From: Candidatus Zixiibacteriota bacterium | Lineage (GTDB): Bacteria; Zixibacteria; MSB-5A5; UBA10806 | Reading direction: 5' to 3' | NCBI GenBank assembly: GCA_020344055.1 | Contig: CP070813.1 | Location: 708,678 to 763,486 of the forward strand | Length of the DNA: 54,809 bases | Shown here: piece by piece, positions 33,000-42,503 of the stretch | Position numbering within the stretch: the first letter of the stretch is position 1 | Layout: the number at the start of each line of letters is the position of its first letter | Translations under genes and position numbers: made by a program | The notes under the pieces: model-generated | What the model was told of the DNA's origin: nothing | Seen by the model: only the letters and a program-made list of their open reading frames with translations | Database searches by the model: none

Positions 33000-34961
33000 A
33001 TGACTGAACTTAAGAATGTAAGAAGACGGGGCAGGCTGATCAGCTTCATATTTATAATACTCGGAATAATTTTCTTAGCGAGGACCGTCGAACTGCAGAT
33101 TCTCAAACACGGCGCATTCAGAGAATACGCCGATTCGCAGCAGAAATCATCGATGCTTTTGAAATCGAAGCGCGGCTCCATACTCGATTGCCGGGGCAGG
33201 CTTCTGGCTTACGATATGGAAGTGAGATCCTATTCAGTCAATCCCAGATATATGAGGAATCCCGATAAAGAAGCATTGAAACTTTCAAGGATTACAGGCA
33301 AATCAAAATCATACTGGAAAAGGCAATTTAGGGATTATCCCGGTTTTTTATATGTCGCCCGCAGGGTCACGCAGAAAAATCAATCAAAGTATGAAAAAGC
33401 CGAAATACAGACATTGAAATCCCGCGTGGAAACGGTACGGGTATATCCCTACAAGGATCTGGCATCGGAGGTGATAGGGCGAACCGATATCGATAATTTC
33501 GGAGTATCGGGACTTGAAACCTATTATGAGGATATCCTGGCCGGGAAAGACGGCCGCTCGATTTATCTCCGGGACGCTTATGGGAACGAGATAACCAACT
33601 GGGAGCATACCATAGTGGAACCCGTTGACGGTTCGGATATCTGGCTGACCCTGGATCTGGATTTTCAACAGATAGTGGAGGAGGAACTCCGCCGGATGCT
33701 GGATTCCTGCGGGGCCCTTTACGGCTCGGCGGTTTTTATGGACCTGGGAACCGGGGGTGTAACCGCCTGCGCCGCCGTAGAGAGGGGCGCCGTTTCTTTT
33801 CAGAGGTGCCGCAGTATTGTCGATAGAAACGAACCCGGTTCCACCGCCAAAATAATTCCCCTGGCGGCCGTCTTCCAGGAGGGGATATTCGAACCAAATG
33901 ATATCATAAACGTAGAAGGAGGCAGGTTTAGTCTCGGGCGGCATGTAATAAGAGACGATCATCCTTACGATACGCTTCGCTGTGATGAGATAGGCATCTA
34001 CTCGTCAAATATCGGGGTCAGCAAAATGGGACTGGCGGCCGGTTCCGAACTGATATACAAGACGCTGTTGCGGTTCGGCTTCGGTGAAAAAACCGGAGTG
34101 GATTTTCCCGGAGAGGTTTCTGGTCTTGTTTATAAGCCGGAGAAATGGACCGAGCATTTCCTCGCCAACATCTGCTTCGGTTACGGGATTTCGGTTTCGG
34201 GTATTCAAATCGCTCGGGCTTATGCGGCCGTAGCCAATGGCGGCGAATTATTAAAACCATTTTTTGCCCAAAAGATGATCTCGCCTGAAGGGAATAAAAA
34301 AACATTAAATGCAAAAACGGTGGAAAGAAGGATTCTGGATAAAAAGACCCGCGATATTCTAAATGATATTTTCTGCGGCGTTGTAAACGAAGGGACTGCC
34401 AGGAAGGCTAACGATCGTCTCTGCGCTATAGCCGGCAAGACCGGTACCGCCCTGAGGATAAAAAAGGAAGGGCGGGGCTACGATCCTCGAAAATCGCTGG
34501 CATCGTTCGTCGGTTATTTCCCCGCCGATAATCCTCGCTATGCCGGTATCGTAATGTTTGACGAGCCCGAAATCAGCATTTACGGGGGGGAGGTTTCCGC
34601 CCCGGTATTCAGGAATATCGCCAGGAGGTTTGTCAGTCTTCCGCGAAACAATGCGCTTGTCAAAAGCGGAGATGAAAAGGAACGGGATGAACGGGAGCTT
34701 GCACGCGTTTCAGCCGGGGATTCAGAAGCTTCTCCAAAAGCCGGAATCTTGCATGCCAGCGTTAAAGAGATTTTCGCAGGTAATAATCCTGAAAAAATGC
34801 TGCCCGATTTCCGGGGCAAGACTATCCGGGACGCTTATCAAGCGGCGAGGTCGCTGGGGTTGAAATGCGAGATTTTCGGAAGCGGCGTGGTTGAGTATCA
34901 GAAACCGGCCCCCGGTATCATTATTGACGGCGTGGACGAGCTGTTTTTATACGGAAACTGA
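33000..34961 (+). CDS. ftsI: septal peptidoglycan transpeptidase FtsI (PBP3 type) with PASTA domain
   Basis: 653 residues. One N-terminal membrane helix (~13-30), a PBP dimerisation domain (KRGSILDCRGRLLAYD), and a transpeptidase domain with active-site S281-T-A-K284 (EPGSTAKI), S335-S-N337 (IYSSNIGVSK) and K480-T-G482 (IAGKTGTALRI). A single PASTA domain at ~597-653 (MLPDFRGKTIRDAYQAARSL) follows an acidic/basic linker. It cross-links septal peptidoglycan together with FtsW, also in this operon. Confidence 0.96.
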   Translation: MTELKNVRRRGRLISFIFIILGIIFLARTVELQILKHGAFREYADSQQKSSMLLKSKRGSILDCRGRLLAYDMEVRSYSVNPRYMRNPDKEALKLSRITGKSKSYWKRQFRDYPGFLYVARRVTQKNQSKYEKAEIQTLKSRVETVRVYPYKDLASEVIGRTDIDNFGVSGLETYYEDILAGKDGRSIYLRDAYGNEITNWEHTIVEPVDGSDIWLTLDLDFQQIVEEELRRMLDSCGALYGSAVFMDLGTGGVTACAAVERGAVSFQRCRSIVDRNEPGSTAKIIPLAAVFQEGIFEPNDIINVEGGRFSLGRHVIRDDHPYDTLRCDEIGIYSSNIGVSKMGLAAGSELIYKTLLRFGFGEKTGVDFPGEVSGLVYKPEKWTEHFLANICFGYGISVSGIQIARAYAAVANGGELLKPFFAQKMISPEGNKKTLNAKTVERRILDKKTRDILNDIFCGVVNEGTARKANDRLCAIAGKTGTALRIKKEGRGYDPRKSLASFVGYFPADNPRYAGIVMFDEPEISIYGGEVSAPVFRNIARRFVSLPRNNALVKSGDEKERDERELARVSAGDSEASPKAGILHASVKEIFAGNNPEKMLPDFRGKTIRDAYQAARSLGLKCEIFGSGVVEYQKPAPGIIIDGVDELFLYGN

Positions 34962-34965
34962 GGCT

Positions 34966-36477
34966 ATGAACTTTGCGATAATGAGCGATAATGAAAGAAT
35001 CTACAGGTCGATGAATTTATCGGGCCTGTTCGAAGGATTGAGTGTCCGTTTACCCGGGGAAAGCGGGAAACTGGAAATTAATGGTATCACGGTCGATTCC
35101 CGTACGGTTCAACCCGGGAATTTATTTATAGCTATTCCCGGCCATTCGCAGGATGGAAGACAGTACATATCCGAAGCCGTGTCCTTGGGAGCCTCCGCAG
35201 TGCTCACCGCCTCTAAAAAAGAAATAATAGCGGGCGTTCCGATAATTCTAACCGATGATTTAAAAAATATTATATCCGCAATCGCGAATCGTTATTATGA
35301 CCTTCCATCGGAAAAAATTAAGGTTTCCGGCGTAACCGGGACAAACGGAAAAACCACCACAACCTACTTGATCGCGGGCATCTTTGATTCGGTCGGGGAA
35401 AAGTGGGGGAAAATAGGTACCGTCGGTTATGATACAGGTTCGAGAATCGTACCGGCGCAGAACACCACTCCGGGACCGGTGGAGATTCAAAAATTGCTGG
35501 CCGAGATGGCGGACAACGGGCTGGACGGCTGCGCCATGGAGGTATCATCGCATGCCCTTGATCAGGGCCGGGCCGATGGAATCAGGTTCCATTCCGCAAC
35601 CTTCACGAATTTAACTCAGGACCATCTTGATTATCACGAGAATATGGAAAAGTACTTTTTGGCAAAGGCCGGATTATTCGAAAATGCCGCTTGTTCGGTT
35701 GTTAATATTGATGATGATTATGGAAAGAAACTTCTAAATCTAATAAAGGGCGATATTGTTACTTACGGATTTAAACAGGGCGCTGATCTGGAATGCAAGG
35801 CCTTAAATACCGCTATCGATTCCTCTCTGTTGGAATTCAAATATAAAGATCGCGTATCACAATTCAGATTTCCTTTGCCGGGTATGTTCAATCATCTCAA
35901 CGCCGCTGCTGCTGCGGCCACGGCGCTGGCGTATGGTCTTTCGCTTGATAGCGCATGCGAAGGTCTCTCCAAGGCCACAATGGTGCCGGGAAGGATGGAG
36001 GCCATAACTCTGGGACAGCCTTTCGGTGTATATGTAGACTATGCGCACACTCCCGGCGCCCTGGAAAATCTTCTTAATAGTATAAAATACTTCAAACCGG
36101 ATCATATGCATGTCGTATTCGGTTGCGGCGGGGATAGGGACGTCACAAAACGCCCGTTAATGGCCGAGGCGGTATCCAGGTACGCGGACTACGTTTATCT
36201 CACCTCGGACAATCCCAGGACCGAAGATCCCGAAAAGATTATTAAAGACGCGCTGCCGGGGATATCGGATAAAAAAAGATGTAAGGTAATCGAGGATAGA
36301 GCATTGGCCATCAAGGCCGCCATAACATCGGCCCAAAAGGGCGATGTTGTGGTTATCGCGGGCAAAGGTCACGAGGAATATCAGATCATCGGCGGCGTAA
36401 AGAAATATTTTTCAGATGTTGAAGCGGCGAAATCCGAGCTGAGAAAGCTGGGCTATGAAAACAATGATCGAAAATAA
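34966..36477 (+). CDS. murE: UDP-MurNAc-tripeptide synthetase (meso-DAP adding)
   Basis: 503 residues from the ATG at 34966, just after ftsI; a longer frame starting inside ftsI (34891) is not needed. It adds the third stem-peptide residue. Seen: GITVDSRTVQPGNLFIAIPG, P-loop VTGTNGKTTTTYL, the central TNLTQDHLDYHENMEKYFLAK with the carbamylated Lys position, and DNPRTEDPE from Asp415. DNPR is the signature of meso-diaminopimelate specificity, so the wall is probably DAP-type. It overlaps murF by 23 bases. Confidence 0.95.
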   Translation: MNFAIMSDNERIYRSMNLSGLFEGLSVRLPGESGKLEINGITVDSRTVQPGNLFIAIPGHSQDGRQYISEAVSLGASAVLTASKKEIIAGVPIILTDDLKNIISAIANRYYDLPSEKIKVSGVTGTNGKTTTTYLIAGIFDSVGEKWGKIGTVGYDTGSRIVPAQNTTPGPVEIQKLLAEMADNGLDGCAMEVSSHALDQGRADGIRFHSATFTNLTQDHLDYHENMEKYFLAKAGLFENAACSVVNIDDDYGKKLLNLIKGDIVTYGFKQGADLECKALNTAIDSSLLEFKYKDRVSQFRFPLPGMFNHLNAAAAAATALAYGLSLDSACEGLSKATMVPGRMEAITLGQPFGVYVDYAHTPGALENLLNSIKYFKPDHMHVVFGCGGDRDVTKRPLMAEAVSRYADYVYLTSDNPRTEDPEKIIKDALPGISDKKRCKVIEDRALAIKAAITSAQKGDVVVIAGKGHEEYQIIGGVKKYFSDVEAAKSELRKLGYENNDRK

Positions 36478-37843
36478 AGATATTATATTTACGGCCGGAG
36501 AAATCGGCGAGATTCTGGGGGCGAATACGGAGGGGGCCCCCGAATTTCGCCGGATTCCGATAACAGGGGTAAAGATCGACAGCAGGTTGGTTGGAAAGGG
36601 GGATCTGTTTATGGCTATCAGGGGGGAGAATCACGACGGCCACGACTACGTTAATTCCGCCTTTGCCAATGGAGCGGTTGCCGCGGTGGTCTCCAGCGAA
36701 ATAGCCACAAGTAAGGATATAAAGGGCCATAACATTTTTATGGTCGAAGATACCGTTTACGCCCTGGGCGAGATCGCCAGATATTATAGAAATAAAATGC
36801 CGGCGAAGGTAATAGCCGTTACCGGCTCCAATGGCAAAACCACGGTGAAAAATCTGGTTTATGAAATTATATCCCGCAAGGCGTTATCAATAAAGTCTCA
36901 GCGTAATTATAACAATTTCTTCGGTCTGCCTCTTTCCATATTTAATCTTAAAGATAAAACCGATTACGCCGTTTTTGAGCTCGGCATGAGCCGCAGGGGA
37001 GAGATCTCGCGGCTGGGGGAGATAGCCTCGCCGGAATTGGCTGTTATAACCAACGTGGGGCCGGTGCATCTTGAATTCTTTAACAGTCTGGAGGAGATAG
37101 CCTCGGCGAAACTGGAGATTGTCGATAAGGTGAAATCCGGCGGTACTTTGATCGTTAATGGAGACGATGAACTATTGCAAGGAGTTAAAACGGACCGCGA
37201 TATCAAAATATTTAAATTTGGACTATCGCATAAAAATGATATCTATCCTGCCGATCTGGAGTTCGACGAAAACCAGCTGGCCGGATTCAAAATAGAAGGC
37301 GTCGATTTCAGGCTAAAAGCTCCTGGTATCCACAATGTTTATAATGCCGTTGCGGCATATAGCGTCGCCGTTGTCGAGGGCGTCGATCCGATTGCCGCGG
37401 CGGACGCGATCTGCGATTTTCAGCCGGACGGTATGCGATCACAGATATTCCACAGGTCCGGCATATCGTTTTTCATAGATTGTTACAACGCCAACCCGGT
37501 ATCGATGAAATATGCTATTGATTCTCTGGCGCTGATGAAATGTAGCGGCAGGAGAATTGCGGTACTCGGAGATATGCTTGAACTGGGAGAAAGTTCCGAG
37601 CGATATCACAGGGAAATCGGTAAATACGCAAAAAAGGCCGGAATCGATTATGTGATGGCGTTTGGAAAATTCTCGCGACTCCTGATAGATGAATTCGGGA
37701 AGGGCGGGGAACACTTCGACGATAAGATGATATTACTTTCGAGCTTAAAAAAGCTGTTGAAAAAGGGCGACCTGGTACTCTTCAAGGGATCCAGGGGCAT
37801 GGCCTTGGAAGAGGTATCCGACAGGATTATGGAAGCGGTTTAA
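36455..37843 (+). CDS. murF: UDP-MurNAc-pentapeptide synthetase
   Basis: 462 residues. It joins D-Ala-D-Ala to the UDP-MurNAc-tripeptide. Motifs: GVKIDSRLVGKGDLFMAIRG, P-loop VTGSNGKTTVKNLV, ELGMSRRGEISRL, NVGPVHLEFF, DCYNANPVSMKYAIDSL and GDMLELGESSERYH. A second ATG at 36464 is possible. The start lies within the end of murE and the stop is one base before mraY. No ddl gene for its D-Ala-D-Ala substrate lies in the window. Confidence 0.97.
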   Translation: MKTMIENKDIIFTAGEIGEILGANTEGAPEFRRIPITGVKIDSRLVGKGDLFMAIRGENHDGHDYVNSAFANGAVAAVVSSEIATSKDIKGHNIFMVEDTVYALGEIARYYRNKMPAKVIAVTGSNGKTTVKNLVYEIISRKALSIKSQRNYNNFFGLPLSIFNLKDKTDYAVFELGMSRRGEISRLGEIASPELAVITNVGPVHLEFFNSLEEIASAKLEIVDKVKSGGTLIVNGDDELLQGVKTDRDIKIFKFGLSHKNDIYPADLEFDENQLAGFKIEGVDFRLKAPGIHNVYNAVAAYSVAVVEGVDPIAAADAICDFQPDGMRSQIFHRSGISFFIDCYNANPVSMKYAIDSLALMKCSGRRIAVLGDMLELGESSERYHREIGKYAKKAGIDYVMAFGKFSRLLIDEFGKGGEHFDDKMILLSSLKKLLKKGDLVLFKGSRGMALEEVSDRIMEAV

Positions 37844-37844
37844 A

Positions 37845-38930
37845 ATGCTCTATCATTTATTGTACCCTCTCAGCGAATATATTTCAGGTTTCAACCTCTT
37901 CAAGTACATAACCTTCAGGACCGCGTACGCGACGGTCACGGCCATGCTTATCAGTTTTATTTTCGGAGCGGTTTTTATAAAACTTCTGCAGAAATACCAG
38001 ATGAAGGAGAGCATCAGGGGCGATGGCCCGCAAACGCATCTGGTAAAAGAAGGAACCCCCACTATGGGAGGACTCCTGGTTTTATTGTCTATACTATTGC
38101 CGACATTTTTATGGGCCGATATATCAAACCGCTATATTCTAATAATTCTGTTTGTCACGGTCTGGATGGGCGGCCTCGGTTTCATGGACGATTATCTAAA
38201 GGCCAAACTGAAACAAAGAAAGGGTATGGTGGCCCGCAAGAAATTCGTGGGGCAGGTTGCCCTGGGAGTAATTCTCGGTTTGTATCTTTACTGGTATCCA
38301 CCGGATCCCAATTTCGGAACCAGCACCGACCTGCCGTTTATCAAGGATATTTATCTTGAATTCGGCCTGTTCTATATTCCTTTTGTTATAATCGTTCTTA
38401 CGGGATCGTCAAACGCCGTAAACCTGACGGACGGCCTGGATGGACTTGCAATCGGACTGGTGGGAATCTGCGCCATTACTTTCGCGGGATTATGTTATGT
38501 GACGGGCCGAGTCGATTTTTCGAGATATCTTGACATACGATACCTGAGCAGTGCCGGGGAACTCACCGTATATTGCGGTGCGCTGCTCGGGGCATGCCTG
38601 GGGTTCTTATGGTTTAATTCGAATCCGGCCAAGGTATTTATGGGCGATACCGGCGCTCTTGCGTTGGGGGGAGCGCTGGGCGCCCTCGCGCTTTTGATAA
38701 AGAAGGAATTTTTGCTCGTTATAATGGGAGGCGTTTTCGTGCTGGAGGCAGCCTCGGTCATAGTTCAAGTCATGTACTTTAAGGCTACCGGTGTTCGGGT
38801 ATTTAAGATGGCGCCTTTGCATCATCATTTCGAGCTGGTGGGCTGGAAGGAACAGCAGGTGGTGGTCCGGTTCTGGATAATCGGGATAATTTTCGCGCTG
38901 ATAGCGTTAAGCACATTGAAGATAAGATGA
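37845..38930 (+). CDS. mraY: phospho-MurNAc-pentapeptide translocase
   Basis: 361 residues, ten predicted membrane helices. It transfers phospho-MurNAc-pentapeptide to undecaprenyl phosphate, making lipid I. Seen: GTPTMGGLLVLL, the Mg-binding Asp pair in GGLGFMDDYLKA, NLTDGLDGLAIG, NPAKVFMGDTGALALGGALG and MAPLHHHFELVGW. Overlaps murD by 4 bases. Confidence 0.98.
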   Translation: MLYHLLYPLSEYISGFNLFKYITFRTAYATVTAMLISFIFGAVFIKLLQKYQMKESIRGDGPQTHLVKEGTPTMGGLLVLLSILLPTFLWADISNRYILIILFVTVWMGGLGFMDDYLKAKLKQRKGMVARKKFVGQVALGVILGLYLYWYPPDPNFGTSTDLPFIKDIYLEFGLFYIPFVIIVLTGSSNAVNLTDGLDGLAIGLVGICAITFAGLCYVTGRVDFSRYLDIRYLSSAGELTVYCGALLGACLGFLWFNSNPAKVFMGDTGALALGGALGALALLIKKEFLLVIMGGVFVLEAASVIVQVMYFKATGVRVFKMAPLHHHFELVGWKEQQVVVRFWIIGIIFALIALSTLKIR

Positions 38931-40261
38931 TGTTCAATCTAAAAAATAAACGGATTTCAATTCTGGGCGCCGGAAAGACAGGAATCGCGGCCGCGGAAAA
39001 GGTAAGAGCCCTTTACGGAATCCCTTTTGTAAGCGATTCCGGGGATATCGAAGAAAACGCTCTTGATTGGCTTAAGGAGCATAAGATTAAATTTGAGACC
39101 GGCGGTCATAGCGACGCCGTTTTAGAGTGCAATCTGATGATATTGAGTCCCGGCGTGCTTCCGAATTCCCCTGTGGTAACGAAAGCAAAATCGTCCGGCC
39201 TGACGATCTGGCCGGAAGTTGAACTGGCTTGCAGAATATGCAACGGCAAAATAATCGGCGTTACCGGATCGAATGGTAAAACCACGACCACCGCCCTGAT
39301 CGGTGAAATATTGAAAAACTCCGGGATGCCCTCATTCGTCTGCGGCAACATCGGAAGCCCCTTTATAAAGGTCGCCGATGAAATCCCGGCAAATGGATAC
39401 GCGGTGGTGGAACTATCCAGTTTCCAGCTGGAGACCATAGATGAGTTTAAGGCCGATGCGGCTGTTATATTGAATATTACCCCGGACCATCTGGACCGGC
39501 ACGGCGATTTCGAAAGGTACGCTTCCGCGAAGCTCCGCATATTCGAGAACCAGGGGAAAGATGATTTCTCTATCGTAAACTATGACGATAATTACCTGAG
39601 AAATAGATGCGGTAACCTCATATCAAAGACTATCTGGTTTTCGGTTGAATCGAAGGAGACCGCGATTCACGCGGAACCCGGCGGCAAATTATATATGGAT
39701 AATATAGAACTGATGAATTCCAACGATATCCGACTTAAGGGAGTCCACAATCTTTCGAACGTTTGCGCTGCTGCAGCGGTGGCCAAATCAATAGACATCA
39801 GTAATGATATAATAATTGATACGTTAAAAACATTCGCCGGCGTGGAGCATCGCCTGGAATTTGTGCGGCTTATCGGAGGGGTAAGCTTCATCAATGATTC
39901 CAAAGGCACCAATGTCGATTCCGTGTTCTGGGCTTTGAAGGCGATTTCCACGCCGGTGATCCTGATAGCGGGCGGCCGCGATAAAGCCGGAGATTTCAAC
40001 CAGCTTAACGGCCAGGTCAAAGAAAAAGTGAAAGAAGTCCTGCTTATCGGGGAAGCGGCGGATAAAATCGAGACAGCCTGGAAGCATATAACCGAATGCA
40101 AGCGCGCGAATGATATGAAGGAAGCGGTGAGTATGGCATTCAAGGATGCCGGGGATGGCGATACGGTGCTGCTCTCGCCGGGCTGCGCGTCGTTCGATAT
40201 GTACAAAAATTTCGAGGAGAGGGGAAAAGATTTCAAAAAGGCCGTTTTGGCCTTGAATTGA
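38927..40261 (+). CDS. murD: UDP-MurNAc-L-alanine:D-glutamate ligase
   Basis: 444 residues. It adds D-Glu to UDP-MurNAc-L-Ala. N-terminal Rossmann domain (ISILGAGKTGIAAAEKVRAL), P-loop VTGSNGKTTTTALIG, ELSSFQLETIDEF, LNITPDHLDRHGDFERYASAK, then FINDSKGTNVDSVFWAL and LLSPGCASFDMYKNFEERGK, which is diagnostic for MurD. Overlaps mraY and lies directly before ftsW. Confidence 0.97.
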   Translation: MMFNLKNKRISILGAGKTGIAAAEKVRALYGIPFVSDSGDIEENALDWLKEHKIKFETGGHSDAVLECNLMILSPGVLPNSPVVTKAKSSGLTIWPEVELACRICNGKIIGVTGSNGKTTTTALIGEILKNSGMPSFVCGNIGSPFIKVADEIPANGYAVVELSSFQLETIDEFKADAAVILNITPDHLDRHGDFERYASAKLRIFENQGKDDFSIVNYDDNYLRNRCGNLISKTIWFSVESKETAIHAEPGGKLYMDNIELMNSNDIRLKGVHNLSNVCAAAAVAKSIDISNDIIIDTLKTFAGVEHRLEFVRLIGGVSFINDSKGTNVDSVFWALKAISTPVILIAGGRDKAGDFNQLNGQVKEKVKEVLLIGEAADKIETAWKHITECKRANDMKEAVSMAFKDAGDGDTVLLSPGCASFDMYKNFEERGKDFKKAVLALN

Positions 40262-40278
40262 GGCATATTTTGGGAAAT

Positions 40279-41397
40279 ATGGTTAAAAGTCGTGGAGATA
40301 TGGTGATAATCTCGGTGTCCGTCGCCCTTATATTGATCGGGATATTGTTTATATATTCGTCTTCAGGTCCTTTCTGCAAGTTCATGAACCCTCCCAGGCC
40401 AACATGGTATTTTTTGATTAAGCAGTTGTTCTGGTCGCTGATAGCGATTTCATTGATGTTTTTCATGTATCGACTGGATTATGAATTTATGGTAAAAATA
40501 TCTCCCGGGCTTATTATTGTATCAATTATAACGCTGGCGATAATTTTCCCGTTGTCCGGTGCGCATATAAAACGCTGGATATCGCTGGGTGGCATATCCT
40601 TTCAGCCCAGCGAGTTTTTTAAGATAGCCCTGGTGGTATTTCTGGCGCGGATCGCGGGGAAAAGCGAATGGCGGGATGGTTATAAGAGATTTATGCCGGC
40701 TCTCATCCTGGCGTTACTGGGGACATTATTGGTGTTGCTGGAACCGGACCTCGGCACGACGGCGCTGCTATTGACTGTAACGGGGGTAATCCTGTATTTA
40801 TCGGGATTCAAAAAAAGGCATCTGCTGGTAATTCCGGTAATCGGGGCGGCGGCTGTTACAATCATGGTTTTCGGTATCGGTTATGAAAGAGACCGTATCG
40901 ATTCTTATGTAACAACGCTCAAAGATCCGTTTCACGAGGAGGCAAACTATCAAACGAGGCAGTCGCTGGTAAGTCTGGGATCGGGTGGAGTGGTCGGTAA
41001 AGGTTTGGCGAACGGGGGACAGAAACATCTCTTTCTCCCCGAGCGGCATACGGATTTCATTCTGTCGGCGGCTGCGGAGGAGGGTGGATTTTTGCTGGTC
41101 GCGTCTATATTTATATTGTTTGGAATATTCGGATTCGCCGCCTATAAAATCGCCTTCAACGCCGTAAACATCGAGGGAGTGATACTGGTCTGGGGCATTT
41201 CGACATTTATATTGCTGCAGGCGTCCATCAATATCGGGGTGGCGCTGGGGCTTTTGCCGGTTACAGGCATGACCCTGCCTTTCGTCAGCTACGGCGGCTC
41301 GTCGTTGATATCCTGCTCTATCGGCGCCGGAATGATAGCGTCGGTCGCCAGAAGAAGCAGGTCGCCGAGAAAATATTTCAAAAGATCGAGAGTATGA
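40279..41397 (+). CDS. ftsW: peptidoglycan glycosyltransferase FtsW (SEDS)
   Basis: 372 residues from the ATG at 40279 (GGGA upstream); a TTG at 40258 overlapping the murD stop is the alternative. Ten membrane helices. SEDS hallmarks: LFIYSSSGP, RWISLGGISFQPSEFFKIAL, LLEPDLGTTALLL, YQTRQSLVSLGSGGVVGKGL, RHTDFILSAAAEEGGFL and the C-terminal LPFVSYGGSSL. It polymerises septal glycan from lipid II with FtsI. The stop overlaps the murG start. Confidence 0.95.
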   Translation: MVKSRGDMVIISVSVALILIGILFIYSSSGPFCKFMNPPRPTWYFLIKQLFWSLIAISLMFFMYRLDYEFMVKISPGLIIVSIITLAIIFPLSGAHIKRWISLGGISFQPSEFFKIALVVFLARIAGKSEWRDGYKRFMPALILALLGTLLVLLEPDLGTTALLLTVTGVILYLSGFKKRHLLVIPVIGAAAVTIMVFGIGYERDRIDSYVTTLKDPFHEEANYQTRQSLVSLGSGGVVGKGLANGGQKHLFLPERHTDFILSAAAEEGGFLLVASIFILFGIFGFAAYKIAFNAVNIEGVILVWGISTFILLQASINIGVALGLLPVTGMTLPFVSYGGSSLISCSIGAGMIASVARRSRSPRKYFKRSRV

Positions 41398-42503
41398 AAA
41401 GTGAAAAAAATCGAAAGCGAGTCTTATTCGCGGGAGGAGGGACGGCAGGGCATTTGATGCCGGCTATCAATATTGCGCGCGAAATGGTGATCTTGAATAA
41501 CGAGATCGTGCCGCATTTTGTCGGGAAGAAAAACGGTATGGAAAGCAGGATAGTTAAAAATAACGGTTTTGAAATTGATGAAATCGATGTAATCGGCATG
41601 AGGCGGACAATTTCGGGAATAATTAAATTCGCCGTTAAATGGTTCAGCGGTTACAGGCAGGCTAAAAATATAATAAATGATACATCTCCGGTGGCTGTCG
41701 TGGGTACGGGAGGGTATATATCGGCCCCGGTGGTAAAGGCGGCCTACAGAAAAGGAATACCGATATTTCTTCAAGAACAAAACAGCCTGCCCGGCCTGGC
41801 CTCGAGGACTCTCAGCAGATACGCCCTGGTTATATTTACAGCCTATGAATCGGCGGCGAAATATCTCAATCGGGCGAAATGTGTGATGATCGGGAATCCC
41901 GTAAGAACCGATATTACCTCGGGGGATAGAATTAGATCATTACAAATATTTGATCTTGATTCTCAGATGAATACTCTCCTGGTATTGGGCGGGAGTTCCG
42001 GCGCCAGGGCGATAAACCTGGCCGTCTTAAATTTTATCAAGGGAGACCGCCTTCCCGATGACTGGCAAATCCTCTGGCAGACAGGCGAAAACGATTACCA
42101 ATTTATAAGATCATCAGTATCACCGGATGAAAACAGGATAAAGATACTGGCGTTTATCGATGATATGCCCGCGGCCTATTCGGCTTCAGACCTGGTTATT
42201 TCACGGGCGGGGGCCATGGCTTTATCGGAGATCACGGCGGTGGGTTTGCCGTCGGTCCTTATACCATTTCCTTATGCCACCGGCGATCATCAGACACTGA
42301 ACGCGAAGGCTCTCGAGGAATCGGGGGCGGCTGTCATAATCCCGGAAAAAGAAATGAATAAAAAACTTGAAGATATCGTCCGCGATCTTTTTAATAACGC
42401 GTCAAAAAGACGGTCAATGTCCGAAAACGCCCGCCACCTGGGAAAGCCGGGGGCGGCGAAGGCCATTGCGAAAACCATACTGGAAAAGATCGATGAAATT
42501 TAA
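41394..42503 (+). CDS. murG: UDP-GlcNAc:undecaprenyl-PP-MurNAc-pentapeptide GlcNAc transferase
   Basis: 369 residues, GT28 family. It makes lipid II from lipid I at the inner face of the membrane. Seen: FAGGGTAGHLMPAINIA, VGTGGYISAPVVKAAYRKG, LQEQNSLPGLASR, LLVLGGSSGARAIN, SDLVISRAGAMALSEI and PFPYATGDHQTLNAKALEE. The start overlaps ftsW by 4 bases; the end overlaps murC by 11 bases. Confidence 0.97.
   Translation: MKSEKNRKRVLFAGGGTAGHLMPAINIAREMVILNNEIVPHFVGKKNGMESRIVKNNGFEIDEIDVIGMRRTISGIIKFAVKWFSGYRQAKNIINDTSPVAVVGTGGYISAPVVKAAYRKGIPIFLQEQNSLPGLASRTLSRYALVIFTAYESAAKYLNRAKCVMIGNPVRTDITSGDRIRSLQIFDLDSQMNTLLVLGGSSGARAINLAVLNFIKGDRLPDDWQILWQTGENDYQFIRSSVSPDENRIKILAFIDDMPAAYSASDLVISRAGAMALSEITAVGLPSVLIPFPYATGDHQTLNAKALEESGAAVIIPEKEMNKKLEDIVRDLFNNASKRRSMSENARHLGKPGAAKAIAKTILEKIDEI

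Noticed and set aside
34891-34965. Long N-terminal extension of murE into ftsI
   Set aside because: The extra residues do not resemble MurE and overlap the conserved PASTA codons of ftsI; the ATG at 34966 gives the normal start.
42367-42492. Long N-terminal extension of murC into murG
   Set aside because: The first 42 residues are the out-of-frame reading of the murG C-terminus; the normal MurC start MKFKRIRKLHFVGIGG begins at 42493.
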